DNA of 64,000 nt from assembly GCF_019972315.1 (NCBI RefSeq), contig NZ_BLIZ01000001.1, positions 3,075,521 through 3,139,520 on the forward strand, written 5' to 3'. The notes beneath the pieces were generated by a model, which saw only the letters and a list, made by a program, of their open reading frames with translations, was not told the DNA's origin and did not search any database. Origin of the DNA: Geobacter sp. AOG1 (GTDB lineage: Bacteria > Desulfobacterota > Desulfuromonadia > Geobacterales > Geobacteraceae). This document shows, piece by piece, positions 32,402-40,842 of this stretch (its first letter is position 1; every line of letters begins with the position of its first letter). Both the position numbers and the translations under genes were made by a program.

Positions 32402-33772
32402 ATGAAAATGAGCGTCGGTCAGTTTGTCATCGCCTCCATCATTGCGCTGAATGTGAGCTTCACCCATGCCGCAGACGCCCCTCCACCGGAAAATCTCGCC
32501 AACCTCGTGGCCTCCGCCCTCGCCAACAACCCGGAACTGAAGTCTTCCCAGTCCCGTTGGCAGATGTATGCCAACAAGGCGAAGCAGGCATCGGCCCTGG
32601 AAGACCCGATGTTCATGTTCAAGCTACAGAACATGCTGGCCCGCGAGCCCTTTGTTTTCAACAAGGACCCCCAGTCCGCAAAGGTGATCGGCATCTCCCA
32701 GCAGATACCCTTCTGGGGGAAGCGTGCGCTCAGGGAGGAGGTCGCCCAGTACGAGGGGGAGGCTTATAAATGGGCCGTTGAGGAGCGCAAACTCGAATTG
32801 ACCCGCATGGTCAAGGAAACCTACTACCAGCTCTGGGCCGTGGACAAAGCGCAGGAGATCATCGGGAAAAACCTGAAAATCATCGACGATTTTGTGACCA
32901 TTGCAGAGACGAAGTACTCGGTTGGCCAGGGGGTGCAGCAGGACATCTACAAGGCCGGCCTGGAAAGGTCCAAAATGCTCGACATGCAGATTACCCTCAA
33001 GCAACAGCGAAAGAGCCTGGAAGCCAACCTGAACTACCTCCTCTATCGTCCGGGAAATACGCCGGTCGGAACCATTGCCGATTTCACCCTGCCACAGCTT
33101 TCGCTCACCGCCGAACAACTGAACGAGACCGCCTTTGAAAAGCGCCCCCAGGTAAAAAGCCTCATCATGCAGACCGAAAAGGGGAAGGCATCCCACCGTT
33201 TGGCCCAGAAAGAATTCTATCCCGATTTCAACCTCTCCTTCGAGTACATGTTCCGGGAGAGGATAGCCACCGACATGGTGAGCGACCCGGGCTACAACAT
33301 GTTTACCGTCGGCCTGACCTTCAACCTCCCCTTTCAGCAGGAACGCCGCCGGGCCATGCTGGCCGAGTCCACCTCCGAGACGAGCATGGCAACGGAAGAA
33401 CTGAACGGGCTCAAGAACAGCATCAGGTATTCCATCAACGATACCCTTGCCCAGATGGAACGCCGTCAAAAACTGGTGGAACTGTACAAAAGCGGCATCA
33501 TCCCCCAGGCAGAGCAATCCCTGGAGTCTGCCGTCATCGGCTACCGGGTCAACAAGGTGGACTTCCTGACCCTCCTCGACGGGCGGGTAAACCTGTTCAA
33601 CTACGAGCGGGAGTTGTACGAATCGCAGTCTGAGTACATGATGAAACTGGCGCAACTCGAAGCAACGGTCGGGGTGGAATTGGCCTCGACACCAGCAGTC
33701 CCGCAACCTCCAACCGCTCCTGTTGAACCGCCTGTAACCTCGCCGGCGCCGGAGCATTCCCAACATCACTAA
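32402..33772 (+). CDS. TolC-family outer-membrane efflux protein (CusC-like)
   Basis: Outer-membrane channel of a tripartite metal efflux pump. 456 residues: signal peptide (about 1-23, FVIASIIALNVSFTHAAD), then a two-repeat TolC/OEP coiled-coil fold with long helices. A proline-rich tail ends in EHSQHH, a possible metal-binding end. I prefer ATG 32402 because GAGG lies nearby; an in-frame ATG at 32381 has no ribosome site. The adaptor gene follows 23 bases downstream. The family call is clear; the metal is assigned from the CusA neighbour. Confidence 0.9.
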   Translation: MKMSVGQFVIASIIALNVSFTHAADAPPPENLANLVASALANNPELKSSQSRWQMYANKAKQASALEDPMFMFKLQNMLAREPFVFNKDPQSAKVIGISQQIPFWGKRALREEVAQYEGEAYKWAVEERKLELTRMVKETYYQLWAVDKAQEIIGKNLKIIDDFVTIAETKYSVGQGVQQDIYKAGLERSKMLDMQITLKQQRKSLEANLNYLLYRPGNTPVGTIADFTLPQLSLTAEQLNETAFEKRPQVKSLIMQTEKGKASHRLAQKEFYPDFNLSFEYMFRERIATDMVSDPGYNMFTVGLTFNLPFQQERRRAMLAESTSETSMATEELNGLKNSIRYSINDTLAQMERRQKLVELYKSGIIPQAEQSLESAVIGYRVNKVDFLTLLDGRVNLFNYERELYESQSEYMMKLAQLEATVGVELASTPAVPQPPTAPVEPPVTSPAPEHSQHH

Positions 33773-33795
33773 ACTTACGATTTCGAGGTACGACC

Positions 33796-35199
33796 ATGGC
33801 CCTGAACAAGAAGATCGCAATCCCCCTGGTGGTAATCATCCTGGCATCGGCAGCGGGAGGGGGCTGGTTCCTGTGGCAGAAGAAGCATGCCGGCCCGGCA
33901 ACCGAGCACAAGGCGGCCCAGGGGAAGCAGCTCTATACCTGCTCCATGCACCCGTTCATCATCAAGGACAAACCGGGGACCTGCCCGATCTGCGGCATGG
34001 AACTGATCAAGAAGATCGATGGCGCCGCTGACGGCACAGCCCAGACTCCCGAGCAGAAGCAACAGGCCGAGATGCTCGGCCATGTCTCCCTCTCCCCTAC
34101 CCAGCGGGTGATGGCCAACGTGGCAACCGTGGAGGCCAAGCAGCAGGCGCTCAACAAGGAGATTAATGCCGTCGGTATCGTCCAGTTTGACCAGTCCCGT
34201 CAGGCCAAGGTCACCGCCTGGATCGCCGGCCGCATCGACAAACTGAACGTCAACACCGTCGGCGCTTTCGTGTCCAAGAACAAACCGGTGGCCGAAGTCT
34301 ACTCCCCCGACCTGCTGGCTACCCAGCAGGAGTACCTGCTGGCCATCAAGAGCCGTGACCAGCTGAAAAACTCCCCTATCCCTTCCATTTCCCAGAATGG
34401 CGACGGGCTGGTGGCGTCGGCAAAACAGCGGCTGATGCTCTTCGGCGTAAAGGAGAGCCAGATCGCCGAACTGGAAAAAGCAGGCAAGCCGAACATCAAG
34501 CTCCCCATCTACACGCCGCTCTCCGGCGTCGTCATCGAAAAGATGGTACAGCAGGGACAGTACGTCAACACGGGTGACCCCCTGTTCAACATCGCCGACC
34601 TCTCCACGGTCTGGGTGGAAGTGGAGGTCTACGAGAACGAGTTCCCCAATATCCACATCGGGCAGAAGGTGGAAATCCGTTCCCAGTCCTTTCCCGGCAA
34701 ACCCTTCACCGGCCGGGTCGCGTTCATCTACCCCTTCCTCGACCCCAAAACCAGGACCGTCAAGGCCCGGGTGGAGATGCCCAACCCCGGCATGCAGCTG
34801 AAACCGGACATGTTCGTCAACGCCATCATCAAGGTGCCGCTCGGTTCGGCAATCGTCGTCCCGGTTACCGCGGTCATGGACACCGGCAAGCGCAGGGTGG
34901 TCTGGGTGGAGAGTTCTCCCGGCATGTTCGAACCGCGTGATGTCCAGGTCGGACAGCAGACCGACGACAAGGTCCAAATACTCTCCGGCATAAAACCGGG
35001 TGACAAGGTGGCGGTGTCCGGCGGTTACCTGATCGACTCCGAATCGCAGCTGAAAGGCGGTGGCGGCGGTCACGAAAACATGCCCGGCATGAAGATGGAT
35101 GACAAGAAACCTGCGTCGCCCAGCGCTCCTCAATCTCCCGCAAAACCGGCGCCGGAGAAGAAGGGTAGCGGGATGAAGATGGATGACATGAAGATGTAA
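33796..35199 (+). CDS. cusB: CusB-type RND periplasmic adaptor with an N-terminal heavy-metal-binding domain
   Basis: Membrane-fusion protein joining the inner-membrane pump to the TolC channel and handing over metal. 467 residues: N-terminal anchor (about 8-26), a heavy-metal-binding domain YTCSMHPFIIKDKPG with CPICGMEL (C49, M51, H52, C63, C66, M68), then lipoyl/barrel-sandwich, hairpin and beta-barrel domains (about 120-400). The C-terminal tail is rich in His and Met (HENMPGMKMDD, GMKMDDMKM), suited to Cu(I)/Ag(I). It lies between the TolC-like and CusA genes, with a repeat in the gap before cusA. Confidence 0.93.
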   Translation: MALNKKIAIPLVVIILASAAGGGWFLWQKKHAGPATEHKAAQGKQLYTCSMHPFIIKDKPGTCPICGMELIKKIDGAADGTAQTPEQKQQAEMLGHVSLSPTQRVMANVATVEAKQQALNKEINAVGIVQFDQSRQAKVTAWIAGRIDKLNVNTVGAFVSKNKPVAEVYSPDLLATQQEYLLAIKSRDQLKNSPIPSISQNGDGLVASAKQRLMLFGVKESQIAELEKAGKPNIKLPIYTPLSGVVIEKMVQQGQYVNTGDPLFNIADLSTVWVEVEVYENEFPNIHIGQKVEIRSQSFPGKPFTGRVAFIYPFLDPKTRTVKARVEMPNPGMQLKPDMFVNAIIKVPLGSAIVVPVTAVMDTGKRRVVWVESSPGMFEPRDVQVGQQTDDKVQILSGIKPGDKVAVSGGYLIDSESQLKGGGGGHENMPGMKMDDKKPASPSAPQSPAKPAPEKKGSGMKMDDMKM

Positions 35200-35208
35200 C
35201 TAAACGGG

Positions 35209-35290
35209 GACCAGTGATCGGGGACCAGGTACCAGGAAAAGCATTCAGGCTTTCTACCGGTCCCGGGTTCAGGGTCCCGAGTCCCGGAGT
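35209..35290. repeat. GGGACC-type hairpin repeat between cusB and cusA
   Basis: About 80 bases made of GGGGACCAG and CCGGTCCCGGG blocks around an inner AAAGC/GCTTT stem. A related element lies at 61360-61433. Its right end (CCGGAG) forms the ribosome binding site of cusA. Confidence 0.6.
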
Positions 35291-35296
35291 TTTCCC

Positions 35297-38200
35297 GTGA
35301 TAGAAAAAATTATCGAATATTCCGCCCGCAACCGGGTCATCGTCCTGATGATCTTCGGGCTGATCATCGCCTGGGGTGTCTGGTCTGCCTACAAGACGCC
35401 GGTGGATGCCATCCCGGACCTGTCGGATAACCAGGTGATCGTCTTTACCGACTACCCCGGCCGTTCGCCCCAGGTGGTGGAGGACCAGGTCACCTATCCC
35501 CTGGCGGTGAACCTCCAGGGACTCCCCCAGGTCAAGGCGGTCAGGGCATCGTCCGCCTTCGGCTTCTCCATGATCTACGTGATCTTCGAGGACAAGGCGG
35601 ATATCTACTGGGCTCGGACCCGGGTGCTGGAACGCCTGAATTACGCCGCTTCCCTCCTCCCCGCCGGCGTGGTCCCAACCCTCGGCCCGGACGGGACAGG
35701 TGTCGGCCATGTCTTCTGGTATACCATCGAGGGGAAGGGGTATGACCTGGAGCAACTCCGGACCTTGCAGGACTGGTTTGTCCGCTACCAGCTCAACACC
35801 GTCCAGGGGGTTGCCGAGGTGGCTTCCATCGGCGGTCTGGTGCGCGAATACCAGATTGATCTCGATCCGAACAAGCTCTTTGCCTACAACATCAAGGTGG
35901 GGAAGGTCATGGAGGCGGTCAAGGCCTCCAACAAGGATGTGGGGGGGAAGCTGATCGAGCAGGCCGATGCCGAATACCTGATTCGCGGCCAGGGGTACGT
36001 CAAATCCACGGCCGACCTGGAGAACATCGTGGTCGGTGCCGATATGCGCGGGACCCCCATTTACGTCAAGAACCTGGGGACCGTGCAGATGGGTGGTGCG
36101 ATCCGGCGTGGCATGCTCGACATGAACGGCGAGGGTGAGGCAGTCGGCGGCATCGTGGTAATGCGCTACGGCGAGAATGCCAAGGATGTCATCGACCGGG
36201 TCAAGGTCAAGATCAAGGAACTTGAAAAGGGTCTCCCTCCCGGGGTCAAGATCATGGTCTCCTACGACCGTTCCGACCTGATCGAAAGGGCCATCGATAC
36301 CCTGAAACATAATCTACTTGAGGAATCGGTCGTCGTCTCGCTGGTAATCCTGGTCTTTCTGCTCCATTTCCAGAGCGCCCTGGTGATCGTGCTGACCTTG
36401 CCAATCTCGGTGCTGATCGCCTTCATTACCATGAAGCTGATGGGGGTCACCTCCAATATCATGTCCCTGGGGGGGATCGCCATAGCCATCGGCGTGCTGG
36501 TGGACGCCGGCGTCATCATGGTGGAAAACTGCTATCGCCACCTCTCCGAGATGCCACCCGAAGAGCGGGCCGAAAAGCGGTTGGAGGTTATCATCGCCAG
36601 CGCTAGACAGGTGGGGCGTGCCATCTTCTTCTCCTTGGCCATCATCGTGCTCTCCTTCGTGCCGGTCTTTCTCCTGGAGGGGCAGGAAGGAAAGATGTTC
36701 CACCCGCTTGCCTTCACCAAGACCTTCTCCATGATGGGATCGGCCATGATCGCCATCACGCTGGTGCCGGTGTTGATGTACTACTTCATGAGGGGGAAGA
36801 TGCCACCGGAGAGTGCCAACCCCGTCTCATCCTTCTTCATCAGGCTCTATTCACCGGTCATCCGCTGGGTGCTGGTATGGAAAAAGACCACCATCGCTCT
36901 CAACATCGTCGCCCTGGCCATCGCCGTGCCTTTGTTCATGCATCTGGGGAGCGAGTTCATGCCTCCCCTGGATGAGGGGTCGCTCCTCTACATGCCGGTG
37001 ACGCTCCCCAACGTCTCCATCACCGAGGCGAAGCGGCTGATCCAAGTGCAGGACACCATCATCAAGAGCGTCCCCGAAGTAGAACATGTGCTGGGCAAGG
37101 TGGGTCGGGCCGAGACTTCCACCGACCCGGCGCCGGTCTCCATGTTCGAGAGCATCATCATACTGAAGCCTAAGGATCAGTGGCGGCCGGGGATCAAAAA
37201 GGCGGACATCGTCGCCGAGCTGGACTCGAAGCTGCAGATACCAGGGGTGCGTAACGGCTGGACCCAGCCGATCATCAACCGGATCAACATGCTCTCCACC
37301 GGGGTGCGCACTGATCTCGGGGTCAAGATCTTCGGGAGCGACCTGAATGTGCTCAAAGACCTGGCAGTCCAGGCCGAGGCCATTCTCAAGCCGATCAATG
37401 GCGCCGCCGACGTGGTGGCGGAGCGGGTCACCGGCGGCAACTACATCGACATCGACATCGACCGGGAGGCGGCCGCCCGCTATGGCGTCAGCGTGGGAGA
37501 TATCCAGGACGTTATCGAGACCTCCCTGGGGGGCGAAATGCTCTCCACCACCGTGGAAGGACGCAATCGGTTCCCAATCCGGATTCGTTACCTGCGGGAC
37601 TACCGGGACAGCATCCCGGCCATCCGCCGCATCCTGGTGTCGGGAATGGATGGCGCCCAGGTGCCGCTCTCCCTGGTGACGAAGCTGAAGATAACCACCG
37701 GAGCGCCGGAGATCAGCAGCGAAGGAGGGCTCCTGCGCTCGCTGGTCTTTCTCAACGTGCGCGGCCGGGATATGGGGGGTTTCGTCACCGAGGCCAAGCA
37801 GGTGCTGGAGAAGCAGTTAAAACTCCCCCCCGGCTACTATGTGGCCTGGTCAGGGCAGTGGGAGAACCAGGTGCGCGCCAAGGCGCGGCTGCAGATGCTG
37901 GTGCCGGCGGGGATGCTCATCATCTTCATCCTCCTCTATTTCACCTTCCATTCGGCCCTGGAAGCGAGCATGGTCATGCTCTCCGTCCCCTTCGCCCTGG
38001 TAGGTGGAGTCTACCTGGTGGCGGCACTGGGATATAACATGTCGGTGGCGGTCTGGGTCGGTTTCATTGCCCTCTACGGCATCGCCGTGGAGACCGGGGT
38101 GGTGATGGTCATCTACCTGCACGAGGCGCTGGACAAGAAGCTGATCAACGGCCCCTGCACCGAGCAGGACATCTACGACGCCACCTTCGAGGGAGCGGTG

Positions 38201-38434
38201 CTCAGGTTGCGCCCCAAACTGATGACCGTGGCGGTGGCCCTGCTTGGCCTGGTGCCGATCATGTGGTCGAGCGGCACCGGCGCCGACGTGATGAAACCGA
38301 TTGCCGCACCCATGATAGGTGGGATGATCTCGTCGGCTGTTCATGTGCTCATCATGACGCCGGTAATCTTTGTATTGATGAAGAAGCGGGACTTGAAGAA
38401 GGGGCGGCTGCACTATTCCGGGATGAAACACTGA
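35297..38434 (+). CDS. cusA: CusA-type copper/silver RND efflux pump
   Basis: Inner-membrane, proton-driven heavy-metal exporter of 1045 residues with the 12-helix RND layout. The helix-4 proton-relay region is IGVLVDAGVIMVENCYRHL. The three methionines that bind Cu(I)/Ag(I) in E. coli CusA (M573, M623, M672) align to M566 (LLYMPVTLP), M616 (PVSMFESI) and M665 (RINMLSTG), with identical spacings of 50 and 49. This supports the monovalent-metal (HME4) class over the zinc/cobalt CzcA class. The start is GTG at 35297 with CGGAG seven bases upstream. It forms a tripartite pump with the two preceding genes. Confidence 0.96.
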   Translation: MIEKIIEYSARNRVIVLMIFGLIIAWGVWSAYKTPVDAIPDLSDNQVIVFTDYPGRSPQVVEDQVTYPLAVNLQGLPQVKAVRASSAFGFSMIYVIFEDKADIYWARTRVLERLNYAASLLPAGVVPTLGPDGTGVGHVFWYTIEGKGYDLEQLRTLQDWFVRYQLNTVQGVAEVASIGGLVREYQIDLDPNKLFAYNIKVGKVMEAVKASNKDVGGKLIEQADAEYLIRGQGYVKSTADLENIVVGADMRGTPIYVKNLGTVQMGGAIRRGMLDMNGEGEAVGGIVVMRYGENAKDVIDRVKVKIKELEKGLPPGVKIMVSYDRSDLIERAIDTLKHNLLEESVVVSLVILVFLLHFQSALVIVLTLPISVLIAFITMKLMGVTSNIMSLGGIAIAIGVLVDAGVIMVENCYRHLSEMPPEERAEKRLEVIIASARQVGRAIFFSLAIIVLSFVPVFLLEGQEGKMFHPLAFTKTFSMMGSAMIAITLVPVLMYYFMRGKMPPESANPVSSFFIRLYSPVIRWVLVWKKTTIALNIVALAIAVPLFMHLGSEFMPPLDEGSLLYMPVTLPNVSITEAKRLIQVQDTIIKSVPEVEHVLGKVGRAETSTDPAPVSMFESIIILKPKDQWRPGIKKADIVAELDSKLQIPGVRNGWTQPIINRINMLSTGVRTDLGVKIFGSDLNVLKDLAVQAEAILKPINGAADVVAERVTGGNYIDIDIDREAAARYGVSVGDIQDVIETSLGGEMLSTTVEGRNRFPIRIRYLRDYRDSIPAIRRILVSGMDGAQVPLSLVTKLKITTGAPEISSEGGLLRSLVFLNVRGRDMGGFVTEAKQVLEKQLKLPPGYYVAWSGQWENQVRAKARLQMLVPAGMLIIFILLYFTFHSALEASMVMLSVPFALVGGVYLVAALGYNMSVAVWVGFIALYGIAVETGVVMVIYLHEALDKKLINGPCTEQDIYDATFEGAVLRLRPKLMTVAVALLGLVPIMWSSGTGADVMKPIAAPMIGGMISSAVHVLIMTPVIFVLMKKRDLKKGRLHYSGMKH

Positions 38435-38527
38435 GAGAAGAATATCCTACGCATAGTGTGGATTATTCAACATAAAAGCATGGTTGTTGTGGCAAATGTG
38501 TAGCAAATAGGTAGCATTTACGGATTG

Positions 38528-38556
38528 TTACAAGGTGGCATGCTGTATGCTACAAT
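38528..38556 (+). promoter_or_regulatory. Possible promoter before the small periplasmic genes
   Basis: TACAAT (38551-38556) with a weak TTACAA 17 bases upstream (38528-38533), about 40 bases before the next gene. Confidence 0.4.
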
Positions 38557-38596
38557 CTCAAACAGAACGCATCACAACAAAAGGAGACTGAACACA

Positions 38597-39061
38597 ATGA
38601 AAAAAATGACGGTACTTATCGCAGCGCTCTTTGCCCTTGCAGCCCCCATGGCATCCTTTGCCATGGACCATGGTTCCATGGATATGGGGCATGGCAGCCA
38701 TCAAGCGAACGTAGCCCACGAGGAAGTCGTTGATGGCGTCAAGGCGACCTTCATCATCCAACCCATGGCAGACGCCATGAAGGGGATGAAGATGGAGATG
38801 CCCAAGGAGATGAAGGAGACCCACCACATCCATGTCGAGTTCAAGGATGTCAAGAGCGGCAAGCCCCTGACAGAAGGTGAGGTCAAGGTGAAAGTGCAGG
38901 GACCGGACAAGAAGGATGTGACCAAGGAGTTGATGGGGATGCAGGGGCACTTCGGCGCCGATTTTGACCTGTCACAAAAAGGGAAATACGGTGTGATGTG
39001 CAGATTCCAGTTGAAGGACGGCAAGGTGCGCAGCGCCAAATTCTGGTACACGGTAAAATAG
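38597..39061 (+). CDS. His/Met-rich periplasmic protein, probable copper-binding
   Basis: 154 residues. A signal peptide (MKKMTVLIAALFALAAPMAS) is followed by a mature N-terminus rich in Met and His (MDHGSMDMGHGSHQ), then MADAMKGMKMEMPKEMKETHH, both typical of Cu(I)/Cu(II) binding. The rest is a beta-sandwich resembling FixH/YtkA-like domains (IHVEFKDVKSGKPLTEGEVKV). ATG 38597 has AAAGGAG upstream and starts at the signal peptide; a longer frame would add 24 unlike residues. It follows cusA and probably buffers or delivers copper in the periplasm. No family name is certain. Confidence 0.8.
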   Translation: MKKMTVLIAALFALAAPMASFAMDHGSMDMGHGSHQANVAHEEVVDGVKATFIIQPMADAMKGMKMEMPKEMKETHHIHVEFKDVKSGKPLTEGEVKVKVQGPDKKDVTKELMGMQGHFGADFDLSQKGKYGVMCRFQLKDGKVRSAKFWYTVK

Positions 39062-39093
39062 GAAGTCCCGTCAGCCAAAGGAGATTGTAAGTA

Positions 39094-39399
39094 ATGAAAA
39101 AGAACCTGGCAATTCTCATAGCAGTATCACTCTTCGCGGCAGCGACACCGGTCCTGGCTGAGGAAGCCCACCAGCATGGCGCAGCCCAGCAGACCATGGA
39201 TGAACAGTGTGCGAGGGAGTGCGAGATGCTCCTGAAAAACTGTGCTCTGGACGTTGACACTATTCAGGACCGGATCAAGAAGTTACGGGCCGAAATCAGC
39301 GAAAAGGGGGCAAACGCTCACACTCGCGATCAGTTGAATATCCTTGAAAAGAAACTGGAAGAATCCAATGAATTACTGAAGTCCCTTTATTATCGTTAG
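39094..39399 (+). CDS. Small periplasmic Cys-containing coiled-coil protein
   Basis: 101 residues with a signal peptide (about 1-22, ending TPVLAEE) and a short mature protein. The start HQHGAAQQ is His-rich; CARECEMLLKNC holds three Cys in an amphipathic helix, and residues about 50-95 are predicted coiled coil (IKKLRAEISEKG, LEKKLEESNELL). A ribosome site AAAGGAG precedes the ATG. I do not recognise the family. Its place after the His/Met-rich protein suggests a metal-related periplasmic role. Confidence 0.75.
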   Translation: MKKNLAILIAVSLFAAATPVLAEEAHQHGAAQQTMDEQCARECEMLLKNCALDVDTIQDRIKKLRAEISEKGANAHTRDQLNILEKKLEESNELLKSLYYR

Positions 39400-39409
39400 T
39401 TTTGACATA

Positions 39410-39441
39410 CGGGGGCAGTTCACGGGATGGAACTGCCCCCG
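39410..39441. other. Perfect 12-bp hairpin without a T-tract
   Basis: CGGGGGCAGTTC / GAACTGCCCCCG around an eight-base loop, between the Cys protein and the GerMN lipoprotein. It could be an attenuator or a processing signal. The lack of T argues against simple termination. Confidence 0.5.
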
Positions 39442-39461
39442 ATGTGTGTCTGGAGTGTCTG

Positions 39462-40316
39462 ATGAGAAAAATCGTTGCGATACTGCTTTTGAGTTTTGCC
39501 GTTGCAGGCATGGCTGGCTGCAAAACCAAGGAGACATCCTCTCCGGCACCAGGGTCAGGGAAGGTGATTGCAACTGCTGCCTATGAGAAATATTTCGGTG
39601 GTGCGCCGTCGGTTGACAAGGGGACGGCATATGCCTTCGTCATCTACTTCCCTTCTGCACGTGAGCCGGGCAAAGTAGTACCGTTTCCGTTCTTTACCTT
39701 CGACGAAGGCAGCATCAAAAAAGTGGCCATCGAGCGGCTCCTGGCGGGCATGGACATCGGTAGTTACCAGGGAGAATTTGTTCCATTCCCTGGCGGGATC
39801 CGTCTGATGGCAATCTCCGAAGAACAGGGGACTGTAATCGTCAATTTCAGCAAGGAGTTGGAAATGGCTGATGCCACAGCGGCACATGCACTGGCCTTGA
39901 CCTTACGTCAATTCAAGGGGGTCAAGGATATTCGGATTCAGGTGATCGGTAAGGAAAGTACGCTGAACACCTTGGTAAAGAATGTCGATGACCGTGCCGT
40001 GCGGCAGCCATCACCACCACGGCTCCTGAGCGTCACCGCCATGCGGGGCAAGGGGGCCAAGGAGATTGAAGACGTTAATGCCTTCTTCGACCGGCCGGTA
40101 GAAGTCAAGGAGTTGAAACTTCTTGCAAAGGATGGGCAACCATTTGCCGGCGACCTGTATCACTCGGTCTTCGACATGGCGGCCGTGCTCAAGCCGAAAG
40201 ACCCTTTGCAGTTCAGGGAACATATGCCGATCAGGGTACGCTGGAAGGTGGTTGATAAGCTGGGGAGGCTGGCGGAAGGGGATAATGTCTGGCTCTTGGA
40301 AGTTAAAGAGCATTGA
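39462..40316 (+). CDS. GerMN-domain lipoprotein
   Basis: 284 residues starting at ATG 39462. A lipoprotein signal (MRKIVAILLLSFAVAGMAGC) has a lipobox AGMAGC. A GerMN domain follows (about 45-180; YAFVIYFPSAREPG, ERLLAGMDIGSY, VNFSKELEMA), known from spore germination and other secreted lipoproteins. The C-terminal ~100 residues form an Ig-like or beta domain of the kind often found beside GerMN (MPIRVRWKVVDKLG). It should be anchored to a membrane facing the periplasm. The function is unknown; the neighbours are metal and cytochrome genes. Confidence 0.82.
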   Translation: MRKIVAILLLSFAVAGMAGCKTKETSSPAPGSGKVIATAAYEKYFGGAPSVDKGTAYAFVIYFPSAREPGKVVPFPFFTFDEGSIKKVAIERLLAGMDIGSYQGEFVPFPGGIRLMAISEEQGTVIVNFSKELEMADATAAHALALTLRQFKGVKDIRIQVIGKESTLNTLVKNVDDRAVRQPSPPRLLSVTAMRGKGAKEIEDVNAFFDRPVEVKELKLLAKDGQPFAGDLYHSVFDMAAVLKPKDPLQFREHMPIRVRWKVVDKLGRLAEGDNVWLLEVKEH

Positions 40317-40339
40317 GCAATAATAATCGAGGAGAGACA

Positions 40340-40777
40340 ATGATAAACCGATACACAATTGCCATAACCTGCCTTGTGGTGGAGATGTCAGCACTATCAG
40401 GGTTGGCGTTCGCTCATGGCACGGGTAAGCATGGCAAAACCGCAGCAACCGATACGCAGATGCAGAAAATGCATGCCATGATGCCCATGTTTTCCGTGAC
40501 CTCAGCCAGGCTGGAGGCTGCCTTGGAGAATGGTGACGTTGCTGTCGTTGAGACGGAAGCAGGAAAGATTAAGGCAGCGATTCCCGATCTGAAAAAATCG
40601 AAACCGCACAAGAATGTCAAGCAGCGGAAAAAATTCGTGAAACTTGCAGCAACCTTGGAGGAAACGGTAACCGCCACGGTAGATCTGGCAAAAAAGGGAG
40701 ATATTGCGGCGGCAAAAACCGCGTTCAAAAAGGCTGAGGAGATATGCGCAGCCTGCCATGCAAAATTCCGGGATTGA
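40340..40777 (+). CDS. Cytochrome c'-like monoheme protein
   Basis: 145 residues with a signal peptide (about 1-25, ALSGLAFAHG), a helical body and one heme-binding motif CAACHAKFRD at the very C-terminus. A C-terminal CxxCH is typical of the four-helix cytochrome c' (Cytochrom_C_2) family, which binds NO/CO or carries electrons in the periplasm. A GAGGAGAG ribosome site precedes ATG 40340. It closes the small periplasmic gene run behind cusA. Confidence 0.85.
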   Translation: MINRYTIAITCLVVEMSALSGLAFAHGTGKHGKTAATDTQMQKMHAMMPMFSVTSARLEAALENGDVAVVETEAGKIKAAIPDLKKSKPHKNVKQRKKFVKLAATLEETVTATVDLAKKGDIAAAKTAFKKAEEICAACHAKFRD

Positions 40778-40842
40778 GCTGCGTCTGTCGTCAAGGGGAC
40801 GGGGACGTCCCGTAAACCAGTGAGGCCGTTATCGTAACTGCC

